46,969 nucleotides of DNA from PALSA-1006 sp964571195 (GTDB taxonomy: Bacteria; Pseudomonadota; Gammaproteobacteria; Burkholderiales; Gallionellaceae), in the NCBI GenBank assembly GCA_964571195.1, contig CAZNAD010000019.1, forward strand, positions 1 through 46,969, given 5' to 3'. Shown here piece after piece: positions 1-8,051 of this stretch (position 1 is the first letter of the stretch; each line of letters opens with the position of its first letter). The notes beneath the pieces were generated by a model. That model was not told the origin of the DNA, searched no databases, and worked only from the letters and a program-made list of their open reading frames with translations. A program made the translations under genes and the position numbers.

Positions 1-2
1 AC

Positions 3-86
3 TTCACCGCAGGCGACTATCCCGCCACGCTGGAAGGCGCGGTGATGAGCGGCATCCGTGCGGCAGACACCATCGCCAATCCCTGA
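3..86 (+). CDS. hpnE: C-terminal end of a probable squalene-associated FAD oxidoreductase (partial)
   Basis: Only the last 27 codons are inside the window, read in the frame starting at base 3 and ending at TGA 84-86. The tail contains TAGDYPATLEGAVMSG followed by a helix rich in Ala. A GDY/GDW, PATLEGAV, SG string is typical of the C-terminal FAD-binding motif of phytoene-desaturase-like amine oxidases, and is especially like hydroxysqualene dehydroxylase HpnE of hopanoid synthesis. The assignment rests on this short motif, so a related carotenoid or squalene desaturase is also possible. The gene body lies upstream of the window. Confidence 0.55.
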   Translation, partial: FTAGDYPATLEGAVMSGIRAADTIANP

Positions 87-271
87 TACCCGACACCCTG
101 AATATTCTGGCCCAAGCCTGTACCCGTAAGAGACATTCATGCGCTCCCGTATTATTATGCCTATGCGGACAAGCAAAATAAGGCGGCATCAATGAATCAA
201 GCGGTTATTTTGAATTTGCACGCTTCACCATTTTTAATTATATGCGGATAAATGCGTCCGTCTAATAACTG

Positions 272-746
272 TTAGGCCCCTCTCTTATGTCGAACGTTTA
301 CCTATCTGATTGGATTTCGAGTCAAACCGCTGCAGCCGAGGCGCTCTTTAAGTTCTGTAAAGATCATGGAGCCTCCGATAGTCAGTTCATCTTTGAACCT
401 ATCACGAAAATTCAGAACTGTTTGGAATCGCTGAAGGCAGAAGATATTCAGCAGGCGATGACTAGCTATCTTTCGCTGTTCCTTGGCAAAGAAGGTTTTA
501 ACGAGTGGCGGCCTCCATGTATTTATGAGCACGAAACTCCTTCCTACGTTGCTGCTGTCTTTGGCGCTCTTTTAAGTCATTGGGTTAGATTGATGCAGTT
601 GAGCGTTCCCAATACTTGTGCGGCCTGTGGTAAGGAAATTCCTAATCTAAGGATTTGTCCATCATGCTATATCCGTCAAAATTCCTAACCTTTCGGTCAG
701 CCCATACCTTGCTCATTAAGTCGCGCAAGGCTGGTTACCTCCAACG
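272..746 (+). mobile_element. Solitary integron-type gene cassette
   Basis: A single ORF is bounded as integron cassettes are. A core site GTTAGGC (271-277) lies ten bases before the start codon, and an attC-like site (683-752) begins inside the stop codon. Excision between G746 and T747 and between G271 and T272 would give a 475-bp circle. Its rebuilt attC right end, G746 plus TTAGGC, is the complement of the left end TCCTAAC (683-689) at 6 of 7 bases. The TTGACG now at 747-752 would then be host sequence split by insertion. No integrase gene is in the window, so this is a lone cassette, either at a secondary G^TT site or left from a decayed integron. Confidence 0.7.
287..688 (+). CDS. Cassette-encoded hypothetical protein with C-terminal zinc-ribbon-like motif
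   Basis: This is a 133-residue protein of unknown function. Residues 1-105 look soluble and mostly helical. Residues about 111-128 hold two CxxC pairs about 14 residues apart (CAAC and CPSC), likely a structural zinc knuckle. The ATG lies ten bases after the upstream core site and the TAA stop (686-688) is embedded in the attC left core, the compact layout expected of a cassette ORF. No clear ribosome-binding site precedes the ATG. Leader and tail sequences are more A+T rich than lolC downstream, consistent with foreign origin. I do not recognise a family. Confidence 0.75.
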   Translation: MSNVYLSDWISSQTAAAEALFKFCKDHGASDSQFIFEPITKIQNCLESLKAEDIQQAMTSYLSLFLGKEGFNEWRPPCIYEHETPSYVAAVFGALLSHWVRLMQLSVPNTCAACGKEIPNLRICPSCYIRQNS

Positions 747-752
747 TTGACG
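683..752 (+). repeat. attC recombination site (59-base element)
   Basis: Seventy bases with the attC plan. Left core TCCTAAC is at 683-689 and an L'-like CGGTCAGCC at 694-702. A central hairpin pairs CCTTGC 707-712 with GCAAGG 725-730, extended by CAG/CTG and TAAC/GTTA pairs with unpaired bases between. A right arm GGTTACCTCCAAC at 733-745 is followed by G^TTGACG at 746-752. The string GGTTACCTYCAACGTTRG is one I recall from Pseudomonas/Xanthomonas-type attC sites. The last core is degenerate because its final six bases are host sequence after integration. Confidence 0.72.
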
Positions 753-793
753 TTTATGCTATAGAAAACCTCTTTCACTCACACTGTACTCGT

Positions 794-818
794 GAATCGG
801 GGTCATACCCCCTGATTC
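794..818. repeat. Small REP-like palindrome
   Basis: GAATC and GGGG pair with CCCC and GATTC around the loop TCATA, with two unpaired bases on the right arm. A core of GGGGTCA-x-ACCCC type is common in dispersed REP palindromes of proteobacteria. It lies in the roughly 200-bp gene-free stretch between the cassette and lolC, where no clear promoter is visible. It could be a REP remnant or simply a hairpin in the lolC leader. Confidence 0.35.
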
Positions 819-888
819 CCTCCCGAATATTTCTGCTATCCGCCCACTTGTGGCAAACTAGCGTCCGTTAATTTTTGCCAATTTCCCC

Positions 889-2133
889 TTGCGTCCCTAC
901 GAACTTCTCATCGGTCTGCGTTACACCCGCGCCAAGCGCCGCAACCATTTCATCTCGTTCATCTCGATGATCTCCATGCTGGGCATTGCGCTGGGCGTGG
1001 CCGCGCTCATCATTGTGCTGTCGGTGATGAACGGTTTTCAGAAAGAGATCCGCGCACGTATTCTCGGCATCACTCCTCATTTGCAAGTCAGCGAGGCGAA
1101 CGGGCAGTTAACGGCCTGGCCGCCGGTGCTGGATATCGTCAGCGGGCATCCCGATGTGCAAGGTGCCTCCCCTTATATCAACGGCCAAGGCATGTTGTCG
1201 CGGGGCGATAGCGTTGAAGGTGTGATGGTGCGCGGCATTCTGCCGGAAGGGGAGAATAAGCTCACCGGCATCGCCGACAAGATGAAAGCCGGAAAACTCG
1301 CGGAGCTGCGTGCCGGGGAATTCGGCATCGTATTGGGCAGCGACTTGGCCAACACATTGGCCGCACGGGTCGGTGACGACATCCTGCTCATTACCCCGCA
1401 GGGGCAAATCACCCCCGCCGGCATGATTCCGCGCCTCAAACAGTTCCATGTGGTGGGAATTTTCGAGATCGGCATGTCGCCCTACGACAACGCGCTGGCA
1501 CTGATCCACCTGCAGGACGCGCAAAAACTCTACCGCATCGGTGATGCCGTGAGCGGTATCAGTGCGCGCCTGAACGATCTCGATCAAGCTCCACGTATCG
1601 CGCTGGAGCTGGAAAGTCGCCTGCCCAACAACCTCTACGCCACTGACTGGACACGCCAGAATGCGAACTACTTCCGTGCTGTGCAGATGGAAAAGAAAAT
1701 GATGTTTATCATCCTTTCGCTCATCGTCGCGGTCGCCGCGTTCAACATCGTTTCCACGCTGGTGATGGCCGTCACCGACAAACAGGCCGACATCGCCATC
1801 CTGCGCACGCTGGGCGCATCGCCTTCCAGCATCATGAAGATTTTCATGGTGCAAGGCGTACTGATCGGTCTGGTTGGCGCAATCATCGGTGTGGTCAGCG
1901 GCATCGTCATCGCGCTGAATATCGGCAGCATCGTACCCTTCATCGAACACCTGTTCGGCGTGCAATTCCTAGCCAAAGATGTCTATTTCATCACCGACTT
2001 GCCCTCGGATTTGCAACGCGGCGATGTGCTGGCCGTGGCAACCTTCTCGTTCGCCATCAGCCTGATCGCCACGCTGTACCCGAGCTGGCGCGCTTCCAAG
2101 ACCCAACCGGCGGAGGCGTTGCGCTATGAGTGA
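889..2133 (+). CDS. lolC: Lipoprotein-releasing system transmembrane subunit LolC/LolE
   Basis: This 414-residue inner-membrane subunit belongs to the LolCDE ABC transporter, which extracts outer-membrane lipoproteins and hands them to LolA. The N-terminus (RPYELLIGLRYTRAKRRNHF) and the following VAALIIVLSVMNGFQKE stretch are the family hallmark. The protein shows one N-terminal membrane segment (about 25-45), a periplasmic domain (about 50-265) and three C-terminal segments (about 268-292, 320-345, 375-400). The start is TTG at 889: an in-frame stop lies at 859 and no ATG or GTG comes between, and the TTG fits the family N-terminus. The end overlaps lolD by eight bases, so the two are co-translated. 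Many betaproteobacteria have one LolC/E homologue, so it probably works as a homodimer. Confidence 0.95.
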   Translation: MRPYELLIGLRYTRAKRRNHFISFISMISMLGIALGVAALIIVLSVMNGFQKEIRARILGITPHLQVSEANGQLTAWPPVLDIVSGHPDVQGASPYINGQGMLSRGDSVEGVMVRGILPEGENKLTGIADKMKAGKLAELRAGEFGIVLGSDLANTLAARVGDDILLITPQGQITPAGMIPRLKQFHVVGIFEIGMSPYDNALALIHLQDAQKLYRIGDAVSGISARLNDLDQAPRIALELESRLPNNLYATDWTRQNANYFRAVQMEKKMMFIILSLIVAVAAFNIVSTLVMAVTDKQADIAILRTLGASPSSIMKIFMVQGVLIGLVGAIIGVVSGIVIALNIGSIVPFIEHLFGVQFLAKDVYFITDLPSDLQRGDVLAVATFSFAISLIATLYPSWRASKTQPAEALRYE

Positions 2134-2806
2134 GCTCGTGATTTCCTGCCGCGACTTGCGCAAGACTTTTACGCAGGGTGAACTCAACGTTCCGGTGTTG
2201 AACGGTGTAAATCTCGACGTGGCGCGCGGCGAACGCTTGGCCATTATCGGCAGTTCAGGCTCAGGCAAAAGCACCCTGCTGCATCTGCTGGGCGGGCTGG
2301 ATAAAGCCAGCAGCGGCAGCGTGCAGATTCTGGGGCAGGATGTTTTTGCCATGAACGAAACCCAGCGTGGCGAGATGCGCAACCGCTCGCTGGGCTTTGT
2401 CTACCAGTTCCACCACCTGCTGATGGAATTCACCGCGCTGGAAAACGTCGCCATGCCCTTGCTGATACGTGGCATGACGCGCAAACAAGCCGAGCCGGTG
2501 GCCGCGAACATGCTGGAGCTAGTTGGGCTGGCGCATCGCATGCCACACCTGCCCGCCGAACTTTCCGGCGGCGAACGCCAGCGTGTCGCGGTAGCTCGCG
2601 CTCTGGTCACCGAGCCCGCCTGCGTGCTGGCCGATGAGCCGACCGGCAACCTGGATCGTGTGAGTGCCACCGCCCTGTTCGACCTCATGCAATCGCTCAA
2701 CGAACGCCTACAAACCAGCTTTATCGTCGTCACCCACGACCTCGACCTCGCCAGCCGCATGCAGCGGCAATTGAAATTAGTTGATGGAACCTTGCACCCG
2801 ATTTAA
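2126..2806 (+). CDS. lolD: Lipoprotein-releasing system ATP-binding protein LolD
   Basis: This 226-residue ATPase subunit powers lipoprotein release by LolCDE on the cytoplasmic face of the inner membrane. Visible motifs in order are Walker A GSSGSGKST (about 42-50), Q-loop region VYQFHHLL, signature LSGGERQR, Walker B VLADEPTG and H-loop VTHD. Length matches the family. The ATG at 2126 lies inside the last codons of lolC (ATGAGTGA), implying translational coupling. A palindromic repeat follows its stop and may end the transcript. Confidence 0.96.
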   Translation: MSELVISCRDLRKTFTQGELNVPVLNGVNLDVARGERLAIIGSSGSGKSTLLHLLGGLDKASSGSVQILGQDVFAMNETQRGEMRNRSLGFVYQFHHLLMEFTALENVAMPLLIRGMTRKQAEPVAANMLELVGLAHRMPHLPAELSGGERQRVAVARALVTEPACVLADEPTGNLDRVSATALFDLMQSLNERLQTSFIVVTHDLDLASRMQRQLKLVDGTLHPI

Positions 2807-2814
2807 CCCCAAAA

Positions 2815-2906
2815 TGTAGGTTGGGTTAGCGCAGCGTAACCCAACGTTTTTTAGTGCATCGCAGCCCGTCGTCGGGTTACGCGAAAAGCCGCTAACCCGA
2901 CCTACA
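2815..2906. repeat. Dispersed palindromic repeat element (MITE/REP-like)
   Basis: Ninety-two bases with imperfect terminal inverted repeats. The left end TGTAGGTTGGGTTAGC (2815-2830) matches the reverse complement of the right end (2891-2906) at 15 of 16 positions. Inside the left half a second hairpin pairs GGGTTA with TAACCC. The GGTTGGGTTAGCGCAGCGTAACCC type is a familiar intergenic repeat in many betaproteobacterial genomes. It separates lolD from tex and may serve as a transcription end. Confidence 0.7.
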
Positions 2907-2956
2907 CCAATCTCCCTTATTTTTTAACCACCCTTTTTTGCCTACCTATATTTTTT

Positions 2957-5305
2957 ATGCTGCCCTCTATCGAACAACGCCTCGCCCTTGAACTCAACGC
3001 CAAAGCCGCGCAAATCGCCGCCGCCGTATCGCTGCTTGACGAAGGCGCGACAGTGCCCTTCATCGCCCGCTATCGCAAGGAAGTCACCGGTGGTCTGGAC
3101 GATATTCAACTGCGCTTGCTGGAAGAGCGTCTGCGCTATTTGCGCGAACTGGAAGAGCGCCGCACGGCCATCATTGCCTCGATTCAAGAGCAAAACAAAA
3201 TGACACCGGAGCTGCTCGACGCCATCACCCACGCCGAAGACAAGACCCGGCTGGAAGACTTGTACCTGCCATACAAACCCAAGCGCCGCACCAAGGCGCA
3301 GATCGCACTGGAAGCAGGACTGCTGCCGTTGGCTGATGCTCTGTTGGCAGACCCGATGCTGAACCCTGAGACGGAAGCGGCGAATTATTTGAAGCCTGCC
3401 TTCTCCACGACCAACGGCGATAACCCCGGCGTGCCCGACACCAAGGTCGCGCTGGATGGCGCGCGCCAGATATTGATGGAGCGCTTTGCCGAAGATGCCG
3501 AGCTACTGAACGAGTTGCGCGTCTACGTGCAAGAACACGGCGTGCTGGAAACCAAGGTGATCGAAGGCAAAGAGGAAGTAGCAGAAAAATTTGCCGACTA
3601 CTTCGACTACTCCGAAAACATCAACACCATCCCCTCGCACCGCGCGCTGGCGGTGTTTCGCGGCAACCGCGAAGAGATGCTCACGGTCGCGCTGCGCCTC
3701 GACAGCGAAGTCGAAAAACCGAAGTGGGATGCGCCGTTCAACCCGTGCGAAGGCCGCATCGCCGCGCGTTTCGGCATAGCCAACAAAGACCGTCCCGCCG
3801 ACAAATGGCTGGCCGACACCGTGCGCTGGACTTGGCGCGTGAAGAGTTTTTTGCATCTGGAAACCGAGTTGCGCGGCACGCTACGCGAACGCGCCGAAAC
3901 CGAGGCGATCAACGTCTTCGCGCGCAACCTGAAAGACCTGCTGCTGGCCGCGCCCGCAGGGCCGCGCGCCACGATGGGGCTAGACCCCGGCATGCGCACC
4001 GGCGTGAAAGTCGCCGTGGTCGATGCCACCGGCAAGGTGGTCGATACCGCCGTGATCTATCCGCACCAGCCCAAGAACGATTGGGAAGGTTCGCTGCACA
4101 CGCTGTCCAAGCTAGCCGAGAAACACAAGGTTGCGCTGATCTCCATCGGCAACGGCACGGCCTCGCGCGAAACCGACAAGCTGGCGCAAGACCTCATCAA
4201 AGGCCGCCCCGATTTGAAGCTCAACAAGATCGTCGTCTCCGAAGCGGGCGCGTCGGTTTACTCTGCCTCCGAATTCGCCTCGCGCGAATTCCCCGACATG
4301 GACGTGTCGCTGCGCGGCGCAGTCTCCATCGCGCGCCGCCTGCAAGACCCGCTGGCCGAGCTGGTGAAGATCGACCCCAAGGCCATCGGTGTCGGCCAGT
4401 ACCAGCACGACGTGAGCCAGTTCCAACTGGCGCGCTCACTCGATGCGGTGGTGGAAGACTGCGTGAACGCCGTGGGCGTGGACGTGAACACCGCCTCGGC
4501 TCCCCTGCTCGCCCGCGTCTCTGGCCTCTCCAGCGTCGTGGCGCAAAACATCGTCGCGCACCGCGACATGAAAGGCATGTTCACCTCGCGCAAAGCCTTG
4601 CTGGACGTGCCGCGTCTGGGCGAAAAAGCGTTTGAACAGGCGGCGGGATTCTTGCGCGTCATGGGCGGAGAAAATCCGCTGGATGCTTCCGCCGTGCACC
4701 CCGAATCCTACCCCGTGGTGAAAAAAATCCTCGCCGACCTCAAGAAGGACATCAAGGAAATCATCGGCGACAGCAAGCTGCTGCAATCGCTCAATCCGGG
4801 TAAATACGCCGACGAACAATTCGGTGTGCCGACCATCGCCGACATTTTGAAAGAGCTGGATAAACCCGGCCGCGACCCGCGCCCCGAATTCACCACCGCC
4901 ACCTTCAAGGAAGGCGTGGAAGAATTAAAAGACCTGCGCCCCGACATGATTCTGGAAGGTGTCGTCACCAACGTCGCCGCCTTCGGCGCGTTCGTGGACA
5001 TCGGCGTGCATCAGGACGGCTTGGTACACATCTCCGCCCTCTCCAACACCTTCGTCAAAGACCCGCACACCGTCGTCAAAGCCGGGCAAGTGGTCAAAGT
5101 CAAAGTGCTGGAAGTCGACGAAAAACGCAAACGCATCGCCCTCACCATGCGCCTGACCGACACTGCCGCATCAAGCAGCAAAGCAGCATCGACATCCGAC
5201 CGGCAAAATGATGCCAAACGCATAGGGCAACATAAGCGGCAAGAGGAGCGTCAAGCGGTGCCAAACAATGCAATGGCGGCGGCGTTTGCGAAGCTGCGAA
5301 ACTAA
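2957..5305 (+). CDS. tex: RNA-binding transcriptional accessory protein Tex
   Basis: At 782 residues this is full length for Tex, a cytoplasmic nucleic-acid-binding protein conserved in bacteria and linked to transcription. Recognisable parts are the N-terminal helical region with VPFIARYRKEVTGGLDD (about 33-50), the YqgF/RNase H-like core starting near MGLDPGMRTGVKVAVVD (about 340), the helix-hairpin-helix part with VGVDVNTASAPLLARVSGL (about 510-530), and a C-terminal S1 domain (about 655-730, GVVTNVAAFGAFVDIGVHQD). The tail after the S1 domain is basic and low in complexity. It starts at an ATG after a T-rich stretch with no obvious ribosome-binding site. It stands alone on the plus strand and converges with the hemerythrin-fusion gene. 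Confidence 0.96.
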   Translation: MLPSIEQRLALELNAKAAQIAAAVSLLDEGATVPFIARYRKEVTGGLDDIQLRLLEERLRYLRELEERRTAIIASIQEQNKMTPELLDAITHAEDKTRLEDLYLPYKPKRRTKAQIALEAGLLPLADALLADPMLNPETEAANYLKPAFSTTNGDNPGVPDTKVALDGARQILMERFAEDAELLNELRVYVQEHGVLETKVIEGKEEVAEKFADYFDYSENINTIPSHRALAVFRGNREEMLTVALRLDSEVEKPKWDAPFNPCEGRIAARFGIANKDRPADKWLADTVRWTWRVKSFLHLETELRGTLRERAETEAINVFARNLKDLLLAAPAGPRATMGLDPGMRTGVKVAVVDATGKVVDTAVIYPHQPKNDWEGSLHTLSKLAEKHKVALISIGNGTASRETDKLAQDLIKGRPDLKLNKIVVSEAGASVYSASEFASREFPDMDVSLRGAVSIARRLQDPLAELVKIDPKAIGVGQYQHDVSQFQLARSLDAVVEDCVNAVGVDVNTASAPLLARVSGLSSVVAQNIVAHRDMKGMFTSRKALLDVPRLGEKAFEQAAGFLRVMGGENPLDASAVHPESYPVVKKILADLKKDIKEIIGDSKLLQSLNPGKYADEQFGVPTIADILKELDKPGRDPRPEFTTATFKEGVEELKDLRPDMILEGVVTNVAAFGAFVDIGVHQDGLVHISALSNTFVKDPHTVVKAGQVVKVKVLEVDEKRKRIALTMRLTDTAASSSKAASTSDRQNDAKRIGQHKRQEERQAVPNNAMAAAFAKLRN

Positions 5306-5314
5306 GGATGACTT

Positions 5315-5331
5315 CAGGGTTCAGAGCCCTG
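5315..5331. terminator. Small hairpin between convergent tex and hemerythrin-fusion gene
   Basis: CAGGG at 5315-5319 pairs with CCCTG at 5327-5331 around a seven-base loop. There is no T tract on either strand, so it is at best a weak or factor-assisted terminator. Its position between two convergent genes is the main argument for it. Confidence 0.3.
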
Positions 5332-5363
5332 TCGATCAATGAATTTACGGCTCAAGCCAGTGC

Positions 5364-7976
5364 TCAATACACTCCCTGGCTATTGAGGAATGCACCGTAT
5401 TTACGATCCTCATCCAGAATGTGTCGAATCATCCATCCATCCATGAACCTGAGGAAGTTATCCTTATCGGGCAACTTCCCTTCCAGTGCCTTTTCCGTAT
5501 ATTCGAGGACTTGCCGAATCAGCTCACTATGTTTTTTTCTATGCTCCTCTGTACGAGGATAGTTATACAACACCATCAGCTCCTCTTCAGAAGCAAAGTG
5601 ATATCTGGTGTAATCGACCAGCGCATCAAAAACATTGGCCAGTGCAGCACGATCCGAGTCATTGCTCAAGTGCTCCAAAATCATGTCGGCAATCTCGAAA
5701 AGACGCCTATGATGACCATCCATCCGGGCGATACGAATGGAAAAAGAGTCATTCCAGATATAAGTCCCCGAGTGCCCCTCGCTTCTAACCAGATGCGAAG
5801 CACGCTGTTGATGCTTGTTCAGGATTTTCCAGCGCACGATGGGGACATCCTTGAGCAACCCGCTCGGTATCTGGACAACCTCAGTGTCTTCCAAGACCCG
5901 CAGATTGAATAGACTTGGGATTTCAAGGATCGCCCCTTCCTCGCCAAAGAAATCCCCTTCACCAAGAGTGTCCAACACTTTGTTACCGATAACACACTCA
6001 ACTTTTCCCGTGCGCATCAAATTGATCACGCGCACATCACTTCCCTGAATAAGCTCACCGGATTGATATCGTTTGTTGCTTGCCCCGCCGATAATTCGTG
6101 TGAATACCTCAACCGGTATACCTTCGTTAAACAAATCTGTCGATTTCAAAAAGATACGCATCTTGGAAACGTGTTGCACGCTATCCAGGAGGCCATTGCG
6201 GCGTATCACTTCCGAATAAAGCCCGATAGGCAATCGCAATACATAGACAAATGAAGATGCTCGATAGGTGTGTCTAGATGCTCTGTTTTCCAGCATCGCA
6301 TCGCTGCCGATCAATGCTCCGGCGGACAAACTGCCGAAAAGATTGTCCCGTGTACGGATTTTTTCCACCCAGCCGCTTAATAGCAGCAACATCTCTTTGG
6401 GCCACTCGCCCTCTTTAAGTAATATCGCACCAGGATTGATCTCGGTGATAGCGTGATTAAGCAGCATACGAAGGTCATGAATCGGCACCCCGGGCAGATT
6501 TGCCTCCAGGTATGAAAATGCATGGCGTCGCATACCGTCTGTCAAACCTTTGATCAAGACATCGGCTGTACCGAATGAGGCACTTGATCCGATCTCCTTC
6601 TCCTCCGGGGTCAATTCGGTAGCACGATGGGCCAGCAAGATGCGTGATGAAGAGTCGTAGCGAAAATCTTTTGCATCGCCATGGATCATGCCTCCGCCTA
6701 TGTCTATCTTTTTCAGATCGTAGGTCGCCAGATATGAAGTTCGTGTTCGCTCAAAGGTCTCCAGATCGAGACCGGGCATTTCTTGCTGCGTAGTCACCAT
6801 GCCTTCCAGAACACTTAGAGAGACGATGTCTGCAAAATGGGCATAGGTACGGTAACCATCTCCCCACAAGGCTCGAAAAACGAAGATATTGTTCTCAACG
6901 GGGTGAGGCGAGAGTTGCGGCATCACCTCCAGCCCTTCAATGTCATTCCACTTATCCAGAACAAGATCGTGAACATCGAAGAAATTCGCAAAATGCTCTT
7001 CTTCCAAACCGAGCAGTGCGGAAAGTTTCTTCTCAATGGAAGCGCGCACCAATGGTGTTGCGAAATACCGAATGCGCCGTCCTGCCCGCATTAACAGCGT
7101 CAGTCCGGCAAAATGGTCATCATGGGCGTGAGTGTGGAAGATACCGTCAACCTGATCTATGCCGATACCCAGTGCTGCCATGGTATTTGCCAGATTGGGT
7201 CCCGCATCAATGAGATATAACCGCCCCTGATAGGTAAGGATGCTCGACATACTGGGACGATTGACATCCCATCCATCTCCTTCGCCCGAGTGGATGACAG
7301 CGAAATATTCCGGTTCGAAGCGGCGAAAAGCCAGTGGATAGGCACTCTCGTATGTATCACCGGCATTCAGATTAAGGTCAACAGTGACGCTCTCATCGTT
7401 ATAGGAAAACTCAAAGATATTTGATTCCAAACGCCGTACTTTAACCCCTCCATCAACCTCTACTGGTTCACTCCCGATGACTCTAGCATCGATAAAATCG
7501 CTGGTTGGGCGAATACGTCCGAATGCGAATTTGAGTTTCAGCCGCATCAGGTCTGTTGCTTGCTTCTCCGGGATCCCTGTCTGAACGATTTCTTCACGCG
7601 ATACCAAACCATAGTTTCCTCGATAGATGTATCTCATCTGTGAATCGAGTTGTTCTGCGGAGCCAATCAATATCGGCTTCTTCCCGGTATTGTTCGGATG
7701 GTTAGGAATAAGCATCCCTTGCCGGTATAACATCTGCAACACAGGAAACTCCGCCAGATTAGCGAACTCGCTATTTTGCAGGGACACATCGGAAAGAAGA
7801 ATGGCATTAGGCCCACTCTCACAGGAAACTCCTTTGATCTCCTGGGGCAAGATCAATCCACGTTTGATCAAATGCTTCACCGCATCGGCCGGGCATCCGC
7901 ACAACACACGCAGATTGGCTTCTGGCACCTCAACCCATTTGATTCCGCGCGCGACATCGATTTTATGAATTTTCAT
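5364..7976 (-). CDS. Metallo-beta-lactamase / double cNMP-binding / bacteriohemerythrin fusion protein
   Basis: This 870-residue soluble multidomain protein starts with about 240 residues I do not recognise. A metallo-beta-lactamase-fold domain (about 240-470) follows, with HxHxDH at H283, H285, D287 and H288 and a later MIHGD (H432). Next come two cyclic-nucleotide-binding-like domains (about 495-600 and 612-710; the second has EGDFFGEEGAIL). The C-terminal bacteriohemerythrin domain (about 740-870) has all expected iron ligands: H756, H793, E797, H812, H816, H852 and D857. The start is ATG at 7976, preceded by AAGGCAGG; the open frame extends 20 codons further without better support. It is last in an operon with an adenylate cyclase, so cAMP could be its ligand and O2 its hemerythrin ligand. 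The MBL part resembles flavo-diiron-type folds, but its substrate is unknown. Confidence 0.85.
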   Translation of the reverse strand: MKIHKIDVARGIKWVEVPEANLRVLCGCPADAVKHLIKRGLILPQEIKGVSCESGPNAILLSDVSLQNSEFANLAEFPVLQMLYRQGMLIPNHPNNTGKKPILIGSAEQLDSQMRYIYRGNYGLVSREEIVQTGIPEKQATDLMRLKLKFAFGRIRPTSDFIDARVIGSEPVEVDGGVKVRRLESNIFEFSYNDESVTVDLNLNAGDTYESAYPLAFRRFEPEYFAVIHSGEGDGWDVNRPSMSSILTYQGRLYLIDAGPNLANTMAALGIGIDQVDGIFHTHAHDDHFAGLTLLMRAGRRIRYFATPLVRASIEKKLSALLGLEEEHFANFFDVHDLVLDKWNDIEGLEVMPQLSPHPVENNIFVFRALWGDGYRTYAHFADIVSLSVLEGMVTTQQEMPGLDLETFERTRTSYLATYDLKKIDIGGGMIHGDAKDFRYDSSSRILLAHRATELTPEEKEIGSSASFGTADVLIKGLTDGMRRHAFSYLEANLPGVPIHDLRMLLNHAITEINPGAILLKEGEWPKEMLLLLSGWVEKIRTRDNLFGSLSAGALIGSDAMLENRASRHTYRASSFVYVLRLPIGLYSEVIRRNGLLDSVQHVSKMRIFLKSTDLFNEGIPVEVFTRIIGGASNKRYQSGELIQGSDVRVINLMRTGKVECVIGNKVLDTLGEGDFFGEEGAILEIPSLFNLRVLEDTEVVQIPSGLLKDVPIVRWKILNKHQQRASHLVRSEGHSGTYIWNDSFSIRIARMDGHHRRLFEIADMILEHLSNDSDRAALANVFDALVDYTRYHFASEEELMVLYNYPRTEEHRKKHSELIRQVLEYTEKALEGKLPDKDNFLRFMDGWMIRHILDEDRKYGAFLNSQGVY

Positions 7977-8051
7977 ATTCCTGCCTTGTGCTCGGGTTTT
8001 ATGCAAATGACCCGAATCATCCCGGCGACATTGCAACAGTGGTGAAGATAC

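Noticed and set aside
159..277. A second attC ending in the GTTAGGC at 271-277
   Set aside because: GCCTATG at 159-165 is a poor left core and the inner arms pair for only five bases with unequal spacing. The host junction model explains GTTAGGC without an upstream attC.
747..775. TTGACG at 747-752 as the -35 of a lolC promoter
   Set aside because: No -10-like box occurs 16-18 bases downstream; these bases are better read as the right core of the attC.
1108..1965. Long minus-strand ORF opposite lolC (285 codons)
   Set aside because: It lies entirely antisense to lolC, has His/Asp-rich composition typical of shadow frames and no family motif.
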